From the NCBI GenBank assembly GCA_023459275.1, contig JAEWVC010000003.1, positions 1 through 27,159 of the forward strand: a stretch of DNA of 27,159 bases, written 5' to 3'. Made by a program: the position numbers and the translations under genes. The stretch is from Bacillota bacterium. Lineage in GTDB: Bacteria > Bacillota > Clostridia > Christensenellales > Aristaeellaceae. Positions 1 through 7,744 of this stretch are shown here, one piece after another. Position 1 is the first letter of the stretch; each line of letters begins with the position of its first letter. The notes beneath the pieces were generated by a model. That model had not been told where the DNA came from and did not search any database. It saw nothing but the letters and a program-made list of their open reading frames with translations.

Positions 1-438
1 GCCGTCCTTCAGTTGCAGCTCGGTCCAAAAGGATTCACAGGGCGTGCAGTACCAGCCCTCGTACTCACTTTTGTAAATGTCGCCCTGGTCATACAACTGG
101 CGGAACATCTTCTGCACGCTCAGCGCGTGGCGCTCCTCACTGGTACGGATGAAATCGTCATACGCTACATCCATCAGCGCCCACAGCTTTTTGATGCCGG
201 CGACAATTTCGTCCACATATTGCTGTGGCGTTACGCCCTTTTGCTGGGCCTTGCGCTCAATCTTCTGGCCGTGCTCGTCGGTGCCCGTCAGGAAATAGGT
301 ATCGAAGCCCGTAAGCTTCTTGAACCTGGCCATGGTGTCCGCCGCAACGGAGCAATAGGCATGCCCGATGTGCAGGTTGTCGCTGGGATAATAGATGGGC
401 GTAGTGATATAAAAAGTCTTCTTGTCCTCCCGGTCCAT
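1..438 (-). CDS. metG: Methionyl-tRNA synthetase, N-terminal part (cut by window edge)
   Basis: This is the first 146 codons of a class I methionyl-tRNA synthetase, which charges tRNA-Met with methionine in the cytoplasm. The protein begins MDREDKKTFYITTPIYYPSD. It has the class I nucleotide-binding motif as HIGH in LHIGHAY, then FLTGTDEHGQK, and further on YEGWYCTPCESFW, all typical of the MetG catalytic domain and its connective insertion. The KMSKS loop, anticodon-binding domain and stop lie beyond the left edge. The ATG is preceded by a strong AAGGAGG ribosome site. The gene sits directly downstream of a T-box leader with its own promoter, so its expression should rise when uncharged tRNA-Met accumulates. 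The spore genes upstream on the same strand are probably a separate unit. Confidence 0.95.
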   Translation of the reverse strand, partial: MDREDKKTFYITTPIYYPSDNLHIGHAYCSVAADTMARFKKLTGFDTYFLTGTDEHGQKIERKAQQKGVTPQQYVDEIVAGIKKLWALMDVAYDDFIRTSEERHALSVQKMFRQLYDQGDIYKSEYEGWYCTPCESFWTELQLKDG

Positions 439-460
439 GGGTTTTCCTCCTTTTTGCGTC

Positions 461-490
461 AAAAAAACCGCCCCCATGAAAAAGGGGCGG
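461..490 (-). terminator. T-box intrinsic terminator upstream of metG
   Basis: On the minus strand a 7-bp stem CCGCCCC/GGGGCGG closes a loop containing TTTTTCATG and is followed by seven T. This is the regulated terminator of the T-box. It forms when tRNA-Met is charged and is disrupted when the T-box pairs with an uncharged acceptor end. Confidence 0.85.
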
Positions 491-683
491 GATTGACCCG
501 CGGTGCCACCCTGATTTATCGCTTCCTTGGCGGATATCGGCGCAACCCGACGCGGCCTGAAAATGTTCGGCCGCGATGCTCCGGGCCCATGTTCCCGCTC
601 CCTCTCCGGCCGCCTCTCACCTTGCGCGGCTCTCTTGACGCTTCGGGCGCGGTACTCTTCCCTTCCTCGCATGCGTTTGGAAT
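462..683 (-). promoter_or_regulatory. T-box riboswitch leader, methionine specifier (AUG)
   Basis: Read on the minus strand, the leader contains the hallmark T-box sequence AGGGTGGCACCGCGG at about 498-512. This pairs with the acceptor end of uncharged tRNA and competes with the terminator just downstream. In Stem I, an AGAGAG bulge and a GGTGAGAG distal element are visible. The 3' side reads GAACATGGGCCCGGAGC, which places ATG (588-590) at the usual specifier position after GAAC. The specifier therefore predicts tRNA-Met, matching the downstream metG. The terminator occupies the end of the leader. The element class is certain; the exact Stem I fold was not computed. Confidence 0.93.
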
Positions 684-689
684 ACGCCT

Positions 690-718
690 ATTATAATGAA
701 GTGCGCAAGAAAAGTCAA
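690..718 (-). promoter_or_regulatory. Sigma-A-type promoter for the metG T-box transcript
   Basis: Minus strand: TTGACT (713-718), 17-bp spacer, TATAAT (690-695, perfect). The expected start point near 683 gives a leader of about 220 nt containing the whole T-box. Confidence 0.85.
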
Positions 719-728
719 TCCTCCGCGC

Positions 729-1229
729 TTACCGGTAAAATAGCCCCGCCACGATGCTGCCTGTAAGCCAGGCGGCCAGGGCCGCCGGGATGGCATACCG
801 GCTTTTTTTGACGCCGGCCGCCCCCAGGTAGATCCCGCAGGTGTAAAAGATCGTCTCGGTGGAGCCCATCAGGGTGGAGGCCACCAGTCCGGCCCTGGAA
901 TCCGTCCCCTGGTCGGAAAGGATGTTTTGAAGCATCGCCAGGGAGGCCGAACCGCTGAAGGGGCGCAAAAGCATCAGCGGCGCCACGGGCTGTGGGATGC
1001 CAAGGGCATCGAATACGGGGCTCAAAAGCTTAGTGACACTTGAAAGCAGCCCGGACTTCTGCATCAAAAAAATAACGGAGAGCATGGCGATCATATAGGG
1101 CAGGATGGTGACGGCCGTTTTGAGCCCCTCCTTCGCGCCCGCCACAAAAGCGTCGTAAACAGGTACTCCTTTTATCAGGCCGCCTCCCACAATCAGCAGG
1201 ATCAGGCAGGGCAGCAGCCATTTATCCAT
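729..1229 (-). CDS. spmB: Spore maturation protein B
   Basis: A 166-residue, highly hydrophobic protein with a nucleoside-recognition (Gate) domain, matching SpmB in length and sequence. Recognisable stretches are GLKTAVTILPYMIAMLSVIF, RPFSGSASLAMLQNIL and STLMGSTETIFYTCGIYLGA. In Bacillus subtilis the SpmA/SpmB pair is needed for core dehydration and heat resistance of spores; the transported substrate is not known. The start ATG is preceded by GGGAGGG and overlaps the end of spmA by 8 nt, so the two are translationally coupled. The stop lies just upstream of the -35 box of the metG promoter. Confidence 0.93.
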   Translation of the reverse strand: MDKWLLPCLILLIVGGGLIKGVPVYDAFVAGAKEGLKTAVTILPYMIAMLSVIFLMQKSGLLSSVTKLLSPVFDALGIPQPVAPLMLLRPFSGSASLAMLQNILSDQGTDSRAGLVASTLMGSTETIFYTCGIYLGAAGVKKSRYAIPAALAAWLTGSIVAGLFYR

Positions 1230-1818
1230 GCTTTCCCTCCCGTCTCTCTTCCCCGCGCCTTTGAAGCAGCAAGCAAAGGGTGATGCCCGTCGCCGCGGAG
1301 GCGGCGGTGGCGAAAAGCGTGGGCAGGATCACGGCGCCGGGGTTTGCAGACCCCATGACCATCCGCAGCGTGACCACGGTGCCCGGAAAAAGCTGCACGC
1401 TGGCAGCATTCAGCACCAGGAACATGCACATGGCCCTGCTGGCGGTCTCACCGCCCCCGTTTTCCCGCGCCAGTTCCCCCATGGCCTTGACGCCCATGGG
1501 CGTGGCCGCATTGCCCAAACCCAGCATATTGGCGGACAAATTCATGGTAATGCTGCGCAGCGTCTCTTCTCCCCTAACATCCGGAAAAAGGAATTTCAGC
1601 GCCGGCCGAAGGACTTTTGTGATGGTTTCCACGGCTCCAATGCGCTTTAATACTTCCATGAGGCCACACCATACGGCAAATCCGCCGGCCATTCGGAGCA
1701 TCAGCGACACCGCTTCCAGCGCGCCCTGAATCATTGAATCATTCATTTGTTCAACAATCCCTCCGAAGAGCCCGAAAAGCAAGGCGAGAACTAACATTCC
1801 CCCCCATAAGGCATTCAT
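1222..1818 (-). CDS. spmA: Spore maturation protein A
   Basis: A 198-residue membrane protein of the nucleoside-recognition (Gate) family, the usual partner of SpmB. It begins MNALWGGMLVLALLFGLFGG. It contains LMLRMAGGFAVWCGLMEVLK and the family stretch NLSANMLGLGNAATPMGVKA, then FLVLNAASVQLFPGTVVTLR. The frame is open 26 codons further upstream, but the added residues are polar and unlike SpmA, so the ATG at 1818 is preferred. It gives the usual family length of about 196 residues. The ribosome site is weak (GAGG about 13 nt upstream), and a TTG sits directly before the ATG. The gene diverges from the abrB-like gene. No confident sporulation-sigma promoter could be picked out in the 138-bp gap. 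Confidence 0.9.
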   Translation of the reverse strand: MNALWGGMLVLALLFGLFGGIVEQMNDSMIQGALEAVSLMLRMAGGFAVWCGLMEVLKRIGAVETITKVLRPALKFLFPDVRGEETLRSITMNLSANMLGLGNAATPMGVKAMGELARENGGGETASRAMCMFLVLNAASVQLFPGTVVTLRMVMGSANPGAVILPTLFATAASAATGITLCLLLQRRGEERREGKHG

Positions 1819-1879
1819 CAAAACAATTCGCCTCTTTTCGCTATTTGTGGACAAACTGTGAATAATCCAAAAATCACTA

Positions 1880-1908
1880 TTGACAGTATCATACAAATCA
1901 GATAAAAT
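1880..1908 (+). promoter_or_regulatory. Sigma-A-type promoter for abrB-like gene
   Basis: TTGACA (1880-1885, perfect), 17-bp spacer, TAAAAT (1903-1908). It is correctly placed about 40 nt upstream of the abrB-like start codon and inside the divergent gap with spmA. Confidence 0.8.
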
Positions 1909-1956
1909 ATTGTTAGTCCTAAATTAATCCAGGGCTTCCGGGAAAGGAGGGATTCC

Positions 1957-2199
1957 ATGAAGTCCACAGGTGTCGTCCGCAAGCTTGACGAACTGGGTCG
2001 AATTGTCATTCCCATTGAGCTGCGCAGGACAATGGACATCGCAATCAAGGACACGCTGGAGATTTTTGTTGACGGTGATCAGATCATCCTCAAGAAATAT
2101 CATCCTGCCTGTATCTTTTGCAATGATGCCCGCGATGTCATCCTGTACAAGGGGAAACTGGTGTGCAAAAACTGCCTTGAAGAACTGAAAAAAGGCTGA
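1957..2199 (+). CDS. abrB: AbrB-type transition-state regulator with Cys4 tail
   Basis: An 80-residue DNA-binding protein. Residues 1-47 form the AbrB swapped-hairpin domain (MKSTGVVRKLDELGRIVIPI, then ELRRTMDI and QIILKKY), nearly identical in pattern to B. subtilis AbrB. That protein represses post-exponential and sporulation genes. The C-terminal part differs: C52-x2-C55 and C70-x2-C73 (PACIFC and KLVCKNC) form a likely zinc knuckle in place of the longer Bacillus multimerisation tail. A similar short Cys4 form is common in clostridial AbrB proteins. The start follows a very strong GGAAAGGAGGG site. The next element is an intrinsic terminator, so the gene is monocistronic. The divergent spmAB genes are a plausible target, but this is inference. 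Confidence 0.93.
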   Translation: MKSTGVVRKLDELGRIVIPIELRRTMDIAIKDTLEIFVDGDQIILKKYHPACIFCNDARDVILYKGKLVCKNCLEELKKG

Positions 2200-2286
2200 T
2201 GCACGCGTCCCCGCCCATCGGGAAGGCTATCTGCCGGAGCGCTGCAACCAAAGGAACGGTTCATCTTATGGCGCCTTGCAGATGAA

Positions 2287-2318
2287 AATGCCCCTTGTTT
2301 ATACAAGGGGCATTTTTT
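2287..2318 (+). terminator. Intrinsic terminator after abrB-like gene
   Basis: An 11-bp perfect stem AATGCCCCTTG/CAAGGGGCATT with a 6-nt loop is followed by a T run. The AAAA on the 5' side means it could also work for the convergent regulator gene ending at 2354. Confidence 0.9.
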
Positions 2319-2353
2319 GTAGGGAATTCACCCTATTCCAAACCGGAAAGCAA

Positions 2354-3079
2354 CTATTCTTTCTCTTTCCCCATAGCCATTTGATGAAGCCTGCCAGGCT
2401 TTAAAAGCCGCAGGCGTTTGTTCCCGTTTGCAGCGATCAGGCCGTCTTCTTCCATTTGTTTCAGCTTCCTGCTCATGGTTTCCCGGGCGACGCCCACATA
2501 GTTGGCCATGCCTTCCCGGCTCAGCGGCAGCACGATCTCAGGCCCAACCGCTGTCATCACGGTGTATTTTTGCGCGTACTCCAGCAAGAGCGCGGCGACC
2601 CTTGCCTCCGCCCGGCCACCCGCGGCATTTTGAAGCGTCTCCTCCAGCCTGGCCACCCTCGTGCCCAGTTCTTCAACCAGGCGCACCGCCATTTGGGGGA
2701 AGCGAAGAAGCATCCGCTGGAAATGCTCCTTTGCAAAGCAGCAGGCTCGGACCTTGCTCAGCGCCCGGACGGAATAGGATGCCATGCTGTTTCCAAAAAG
2801 GAACAGCTCCCCGAAATAGTCGTTTTCGGTCAGCACGGAAAGCACCTTCTCCTGCCCATCCTGTGTGAGGGTATAAACCTTCGCGCTCCCCGAAAGGATT
2901 ACGGTGAGGCCCTGGGGCACATCGCCCTGGGTTAGCAGCAGCTGCCCCTTTTCATAGCCGCAGCAGGTCATTTGCTCCGCCGCGTCTTTGAGCTCCTCGT
3001 ACGGGAGCGACGCGAAAAGGGGCACCTTGTGCATGCACAGCTCCCGAAGGCAGTCCCGGCAGTTCAGGTTGCAGTTCAT
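2354..3079 (-). CDS. Crp/Fnr-family regulator with N-terminal cysteine cluster
   Basis: A 241-residue transcription factor. The N-terminus MNCNLNCRDCLRELC has cysteines at 3, 7, 10 and 15, suggesting an oxygen-sensitive Fe-S cluster as in FNR. Residues of roughly 25-140 form the cyclic-nucleotide-binding-type beta-roll (GQLLLTQGDVPQGLTVILSG, ENDYFGELFLFGNSMAS). A long dimerisation helix follows. The C-terminal winged helix (SREGMANYVGVARETMSRKL) has the HTH_Crp pattern with recognition helix VARETMSRKLKQ. It diverges from pflB-pflA, whose promoter carries a Crp/Fnr-like palindrome, so anaerobic activation of pyruvate formate-lyase is the likely role. A strong GGAAAGGAGGG ribosome site precedes the ATG. 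Family is certain; Fe-S sensing is inferred from the cysteines. Confidence 0.9.
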   Translation of the reverse strand: MNCNLNCRDCLRELCMHKVPLFASLPYEELKDAAEQMTCCGYEKGQLLLTQGDVPQGLTVILSGSAKVYTLTQDGQEKVLSVLTENDYFGELFLFGNSMASYSVRALSKVRACCFAKEHFQRMLLRFPQMAVRLVEELGTRVARLEETLQNAAGGRAEARVAALLLEYAQKYTVMTAVGPEIVLPLSREGMANYVGVARETMSRKLKQMEEDGLIAANGNKRLRLLKPGRLHQMAMGKEKE

Positions 3080-3102
3080 AAGGCCCTCCTTTCCTAAGAT
3101 AT

Positions 3103-3132
3103 ACTATACGGACGTTGATCATCTTCTGTCAA
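3103..3132 (-). promoter_or_regulatory. Promoter of the Crp/Fnr-family gene
   Basis: Minus strand: TTGACA (3127-3132, perfect), 18-bp spacer, TATAGT (3103-3108). It is about 25 nt upstream of the start codon of the regulator. Confidence 0.7.
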
Positions 3133-3145
3133 GGGCAGAGAAAAT

Positions 3146-3161
3146 TGTGATTTTCATCACG
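3146..3161 (+). promoter_or_regulatory. Crp/Fnr-like operator upstream of pflB
   Basis: TGTGA-TTTTCA-TCACG, an inverted repeat of the Crp/Fnr class. Its centre (3153.5) is about 41.5 bp before the start point expected from the -10 box at 3183-3188, which is the classic class II activator position. The adjacent divergent gene encodes a Crp/Fnr protein. Confidence 0.65.
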
Positions 3162-3182
3162 GCATATTCCCTTTTCATGCGG

Positions 3183-3188
3183 TACAAT
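3183..3188 (+). promoter_or_regulatory. -10 box of the pflB promoter (activator dependent)
   Basis: TACAAT matches the -10 consensus at 5 of 6 positions. The sequence 17 bp upstream (CGGCAT) does not resemble a -35 box, which fits a promoter that relies on an activator bound at the palindrome at 3146-3161. Confidence 0.6.
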
Positions 3189-3233
3189 ATAGGAGCGGAA
3201 AGTTTGTCCGCAGAAAAAGAGGCAGGGATGATC

Positions 3234-5435
3234 ATGAGTACCTTTGGGCAGGAAATCAACACCCGCGGTTTCATTGTAAGCAACTATACACCCTATGACG
3301 GAGACGAAAATTTCCTTGCTCCGCCCACAGAGGCCACCAAACAGCTTTGGCAGGAGCTGTCCGCGCTTATGCGGGAGGAGCATCACCGGGGCGGCGTGTA
3401 TGACATTGACGAAAACACCATCTCCACCATTACCTCCCACAAGCCGGGCTATATCCATCAAGAACTGGAAAAGATCGTGGGGCTGCAAACAGACGCGCCA
3501 CTGAAGCGGGCCATCATGCCCTTTGGCGGCATCCGTCTGGTGTACAACGAACTGGAGGCCTATGGGCGCAAACTGCCGGAAGATATCGCGAATATTTTCA
3601 AATTCCGAAAGACCCACAATGACGGCGTATTCGACGTATACACCGATGAAATGAAGCGTGCGCGACACAGCGGCATCATCACAGGCCTGCCCGACGCCTA
3701 CGGCCGGGGCCGGATCATCGGGGATTACCGAAGGGTGCCCCTGTACGGCACGGCTTTTTTGATCGATCAAAAGAAACGGGCCAAGCAGGCGTATGTGTTT
3801 GACGCCATGGACAGCCCTGCCATCCGCCAGCGGGAAGAGATGAGCGAACAGATCCGCGCGTTGCAGGAACTGGCGGAGATGGCGGCTGCCTACGGCTTTG
3901 ATATCTCCCGCCCTGCCGAGGATACGAAGGAAGCCATCCAATGGCTGTATTTCGGCTATCTGGCCGCCGTAAAGGAGCAGAACGGCGCGGCCATGAGCCT
4001 GGGGCGCGTTTCCACCTTCCTGGACATCTACTCCGAAAAAGACCTGAAAAGCGGCCGGTACACCGAGGAGGAGATCCAGGAGTTTGTGGACCACTTCATC
4101 ATGAAGCTGCGCATTGTCCGTTTCCTGCGCACGCCCTCCTATGACCAGCTTTTCAGCGGCGACCCCACCTGGGTCACGGAAGCGCTGGGCGGCATGTGCG
4201 AGGATGGCCGGCACATGGTGACGAAGATGAGCTACCGTTTCCTGCACACCCTTGTCAACCTCGGCCCCGCTCCCGAACCCAATCTTACGGTGCTGTGGAG
4301 CCACCGCCTTCCGGAAAATTTCAAACGCTTCTGCGCGAAGGCTTCCATTGAAACTTCCTCCATCCAATATGAGAGCGACGAACTGATGCGGCCCAAATAC
4401 GGCGACGACTACGGCATCGCCTGCTGCGTATCCGCCATGCGCATAGGCAAGCAGATGCAGTTTTTCGGTGCCCGCGCAAACCTTGCCAAGGCGCTTCTGT
4501 ACGCCATCAACGGAGGAAAGGATGAGGTGAGCGGCCTGCAGGTGGGGCCGGAGTTCTCCCCCATCACATCGGAAACCCTTGACTATGATGAAACGCTGCG
4601 CAAGTTTGGCATGATGCTGGACTGGCTGGCCAAGCTGTACATCAACACCCTGAACGTGATCCACTACATGCACGATAAATACTGCTACGAGCGGCTGGAG
4701 ATGGCGCTGCACGACGAGGAGGTGGTGCGCACCATGGCCGGGGGCATCGCGGGATTAAGCGTGGTGGCGGACAGCCTGTCCGCCATCAAGTACGCAAAAG
4801 TCAAGCCCGTCCGCAACGAAAACGGGCTGGCGGTGGATTTTGAAATCGAGGGCGATTTCCCCAAGTACGGCAACAACGACGATACTGCGGACAGCATCGC
4901 CATCGATGTGGTGAAAAGCTTCATGAGCAAGCTGCGCATCCACCGCACGTACAGGGAATCCATCCCCACCTTGTCGGTGCTCACCATCACCTCCAACGTG
5001 GTCTACGGAAAAAAGACGGGCTCCACCCCGGACGGGCGCAAGTATGGCGAACCCTTTGCTCCCGGTGCCAACCCCATGCACGGGCGGGACGCAAAGGGCT
5101 GTGTGGCTAGCATGAAGAGCGTGGCCAAACTGCCCTACGACCAGGCGGAGGACGGCATCTCCTACACCTTCAGCATCGTCCCAGGCGCCCTTGGCAAGAC
5201 AGAAGAACAGAAGGCAGCAAACCTGGTGGGCCTCATGGACGGATTCTTCCTGGACGAGGGCCACCACATCAACGTGAACGTGCTGAACAAGGAAGTGCTG
5301 ATGGACGCCATGGACCATCCCGAAAAGTATCCGCAGCTCACCATTCGGGTCAGCGGATATGCGGTGAACTTTATCAAACTCACCAGGGAGCAGCAATTGG
5401 ACGTGCTGCACCGCACCTTCCACGAAAGATTTTAA
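3234..5435 (+). CDS. pflB: Formate acetyltransferase (pyruvate formate-lyase)
   Basis: A 733-residue glycyl radical enzyme that converts pyruvate and CoA to acetyl-CoA and formate in anaerobic metabolism. The PFL domain fills most of the protein. The adjacent catalytic cysteines are C397-C398 in GIACCVSAMR. The C-terminal glycine radical domain has RVSGYAV with the radical glycine at 708, close to the end as usual. Other family marks are TPDGRKYGEPFAPGANPMHG and ISYTFSIVPGALGK. The frame is open far upstream, but those codons overlap the divergent regulator and promoter. The start is ATG 3234 (CAGGG six bases before) or ATG 3228 (GAGG five bases before). pflA follows after 19 nt, so the two form an operon. 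Confidence 0.96.
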   Translation: MSTFGQEINTRGFIVSNYTPYDGDENFLAPPTEATKQLWQELSALMREEHHRGGVYDIDENTISTITSHKPGYIHQELEKIVGLQTDAPLKRAIMPFGGIRLVYNELEAYGRKLPEDIANIFKFRKTHNDGVFDVYTDEMKRARHSGIITGLPDAYGRGRIIGDYRRVPLYGTAFLIDQKKRAKQAYVFDAMDSPAIRQREEMSEQIRALQELAEMAAAYGFDISRPAEDTKEAIQWLYFGYLAAVKEQNGAAMSLGRVSTFLDIYSEKDLKSGRYTEEEIQEFVDHFIMKLRIVRFLRTPSYDQLFSGDPTWVTEALGGMCEDGRHMVTKMSYRFLHTLVNLGPAPEPNLTVLWSHRLPENFKRFCAKASIETSSIQYESDELMRPKYGDDYGIACCVSAMRIGKQMQFFGARANLAKALLYAINGGKDEVSGLQVGPEFSPITSETLDYDETLRKFGMMLDWLAKLYINTLNVIHYMHDKYCYERLEMALHDEEVVRTMAGGIAGLSVVADSLSAIKYAKVKPVRNENGLAVDFEIEGDFPKYGNNDDTADSIAIDVVKSFMSKLRIHRTYRESIPTLSVLTITSNVVYGKKTGSTPDGRKYGEPFAPGANPMHGRDAKGCVASMKSVAKLPYDQAEDGISYTFSIVPGALGKTEEQKAANLVGLMDGFFLDEGHHINVNVLNKEVLMDAMDHPEKYPQLTIRVSGYAVNFIKLTREQQLDVLHRTFHERF

Positions 5436-5454
5436 ACCCAAAGGGGCTGATCCC

Positions 5455-6189
5455 ATGGGCGTTTTGGGACGCATCCATTCGGTGGAAAGCTTTGGCACCC
5501 TGGACGGTCCGGGCATCCGCTACGTGCTGTTTTTACAGGGCTGCGGGCTGCGCTGCCAATACTGCCACAACCCTGACACCTGGCAGATGGGCGGCGGCAA
5601 ACTGATGGATTCGGAGGAAGTGATGGCCGATATCCTCACCTACCGGAATTTTATACGCTCCGGGGGCGTGACCCTCTCCGGCGGGGAGCCGCTTTTGCAG
5701 CCGGAATTCGCGCTGGACATCCTAAAAAAATGTGCCGGAAAAGGCATCCATACGGCCTTGGATACGGCGGGGGCTATCCCCCTGAAAGTATCCAAGCCCG
5801 TATTGGATGCTGCGGACCTGGTCCTACTGGACATCAAAGCGCTGGATGATGAACTATGCACACAGCTTACGGGCCGCAGCAACAAGGATACGTTGGCCAC
5901 CCTGGCGTACTGCGAGACGCGTCACAAGCCGGTCTGGCTGCGCCATGTGCTGGTGCCGGGCTATACGCTGGACAAGAAAATGCTGGGAGACCTGGCGGAT
6001 TACCTTGCCCATTTTTCCTGTATCGACCTCGTGGAATTGCTGCCCTTTCACAAAATGGGCGAGTACAAATGGAAGGAATTGCGCCTCCCTTACGCCCTTG
6101 CGGATACCCAGCCGCCAAGGAGTGAGGACCTGGCCATGGCCAGAGAAGTATTTGAATCAAAAGGCCTGAAGGTGCTTTTGAAGGAGTAA
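5455..6189 (+). CDS. pflA: Pyruvate formate-lyase activating enzyme (radical SAM)
   Basis: A 244-residue radical SAM protein that installs the glycyl radical on PflB. The N-terminus reads SVESFGTLDGPGIRYVLFLQ, followed by the cluster motif C30-x3-C34-x2-C37 (CGLRCQYC), whose iron-sulfur cluster binds S-adenosylmethionine. Also visible are SGGEPLLQPEF (GGEP motif) and LLDIKALDDE. Family members in E. coli have about 246 residues, so the gene is complete. It lies 19 nt after pflB with AAGGGG as ribosome site and is cotranscribed. The terminator situation downstream is unclear; only a GC hairpin with no T run on this strand lies in the convergent gap. Confidence 0.96.
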   Translation: MGVLGRIHSVESFGTLDGPGIRYVLFLQGCGLRCQYCHNPDTWQMGGGKLMDSEEVMADILTYRNFIRSGGVTLSGGEPLLQPEFALDILKKCAGKGIHTALDTAGAIPLKVSKPVLDAADLVLLDIKALDDELCTQLTGRSNKDTLATLAYCETRHKPVWLRHVLVPGYTLDKKMLGDLADYLAHFSCIDLVELLPFHKMGEYKWKELRLPYALADTQPPRSEDLAMAREVFESKGLKVLLKE

Positions 6190-6265
6190 TACTGCTTTCG
6201 AAACGTTTTTTCATCGTTGCCGCGGATTTCCTGTGTTCGCCCAAGGGTTTTGCGGCGTACGGAAA

Positions 6266-6288
6266 GGACCCGCTTGCAAAGCGGGCCC
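6266..6288 (-). terminator. Possible terminator in the pflA / membrane-protein convergent gap
   Basis: On the minus strand GGGCCCGCTT and AAGCGGGTCC form a 10-bp stem with one G-U pair and a 3-nt loop, followed by CTTTCC. The T run is poor. It lies about 70 bp after the stop of the PepSY-like membrane protein gene. On the plus strand there is no T run at all, so any role for pflA is doubtful. Confidence 0.4.
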
Positions 6289-6355
6289 CGGAGGCGGTTA
6301 TCAAGCCCCCATTTTCTTGATTCTTGAAAACCTTCATGCGTATCATCATGACGGA

Positions 6356-7744
6356 TCACATGGTGCTCTTCCAGTCCTCCAATGTATCTATATCCTTCAA
6401 ATCCACCGCGTACACGGCAATGATTTCCCCCGTGCGGGCGTCCAGCTCCACCTTGTAGTTGGGCACGCGGACCGTTTCGCCATAGTAGGCCATGGCCTCA
6501 TCGTTGCTGTAAATCCGGGGAGCGTGGAAAAAGAACTTCCAAAGGGGCTTATCCGTATCCGTGATGTCATAGAACACATCCGGATTGTCCAGGAAAAAGT
6601 GCAGTTCCTCCTCCTTCCGTCCCATCTGGCTGATAAGGGCTTTGCCGGCCATGTCCAGCGCTTTTTCCTGGGGCAGCGCCTTCCCATCCGGCAAACCGTA
6701 TGTGAAGGAGGAAAAAGCCACATCCATCACGTTAAGGAAGCCAGGTTCTTGGGCATACCGCTTGAGGATATCCTCCGCCAGCGTTTGGGACCAGAAGGCC
6801 TTGGCTTCCAGGCTGCTTGCCTGCTGGCGGGCGCCGTGGGCTTCTCCAAACTCCCTCATCCTGATCATCAGGGGATCGCTGCGCCTTCTTAAGGCTTCTT
6901 CCTCGTAGGCGCGCTTGCTTTCAAGCATGCTTTCCACCGATTCCCGCAGTTCCCCCGTCTCCGGGTGGATATACACCCAGAAATTGTAAAATAGGTGTGT
7001 CCCCTCAGGCATGCTTTCCGGCGCCCAATAGTCAACGGCCCAATAGGCCTGCTTATCGCCGGTCGCCACCGAGTCCTCCGGCACCTGGAAGGAGGTGGTC
7101 ACATCGTATGCGTCCAGCACGCTTTCTTCAACCCCATACCCCTTGGCAATCTCCCGGCGGGCGATGGCGATGGCCTTCGCTTCATCCACCGGGCCTTCTG
7201 GCAGAACATACAAGGTGTGGTCTTCTTTTTGCAGGCCCATGTCCGTCATCAGCTGGGAATACCAGGCCTGTTCCTCCTTCGGCCATTGCTCAAAGGGCCC
7301 CCAGGCGGCGGTCATGATTTCCATAAAGCTTATTTCCGAAACCTCCCGCCCCGTAAACGTGCGCAGGGCCTCATCCGAGATCTTTCCGGCCTCCGCGTCC
7401 TTCACTTCGCCTGAAAGCAGCTTCTTGACCGCTTCCGTCTTTTCCACATATCCCTGTTCAGCCAGCGCTTTTACCAGCGCTGCCTTCTTCTCCGCAGGCC
7501 AGTTTTCAAAGTAGCCCGCCTCCTGTTCGGTTTCAACAATCTGCCGGCCGGTATCCCTCAACGTAGTAAGCGCAAGCGCCACTCCGGCTGCCAGTGCCAG
7601 TACAAGCACCACTACCAAAACAAATGATACTTTTTTCTTCATAATGATCTCCTTCTCGTTTACGCTACGGGCCGCAGTCATCAGCGCCCGGTAGCATTCC
7701 TCCGGAACAGGTCCGAACGCTTTTTCCAACTCATTGCGCTTCAT
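6356..7744 (-). CDS. Single-pass membrane protein with two PepSY-like domains, probable anti-sigma
   Basis: A 462-residue protein coupled to an ECF sigma factor gene. The first 37 residues are cytoplasmic (MKRNELEKAFGPVPEECYRA). One membrane segment follows at about 38-60 (VSFVLVVVLVLALAAGVALA). The remaining 400 residues are predicted to be outside the cell. That part contains two units with the same pattern: an EA-x3-IA helix, a W-x-V/F strand and an ending like HPETGELRES (about residue 270) or LDARTGEIIAVYAVD (C-terminus). This resembles PepSY domains. There is no zinc anti-sigma motif HxxxCxxC. The start overlaps the sigma gene end by 14 nt and has a good AAGGAGG site 9 nt upstream. The anti-sigma role rests on gene context and topology. 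Confidence 0.72.
   Translation of the reverse strand: MKRNELEKAFGPVPEECYRALMTAARSVNEKEIIMKKKVSFVLVVVLVLALAAGVALALTTLRDTGRQIVETEQEAGYFENWPAEKKAALVKALAEQGYVEKTEAVKKLLSGEVKDAEAGKISDEALRTFTGREVSEISFMEIMTAAWGPFEQWPKEEQAWYSQLMTDMGLQKEDHTLYVLPEGPVDEAKAIAIARREIAKGYGVEESVLDAYDVTTSFQVPEDSVATGDKQAYWAVDYWAPESMPEGTHLFYNFWVYIHPETGELRESVESMLESKRAYEEEALRRRSDPLMIRMREFGEAHGARQQASSLEAKAFWSQTLAEDILKRYAQEPGFLNVMDVAFSSFTYGLPDGKALPQEKALDMAGKALISQMGRKEEELHFFLDNPDVFYDITDTDKPLWKFFFHAPRIYSNDEAMAYYGETVRVPNYKVELDARTGEIIAVYAVDLKDIDTLEDWKSTM

Noticed and set aside
13..696. Plus-strand frame of 227 codons across metG and the T-box
   Set aside because: It covers the complement of a clear metG start and a riboswitch; no plus-strand promoter or ribosome site was seen.
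3129..4712. Open frame of 527 codons antisense to pflB
   Set aside because: It mirrors the codon bias of the certain pflB gene, has histidine- and valine-rich text with no domain and no ribosome site.
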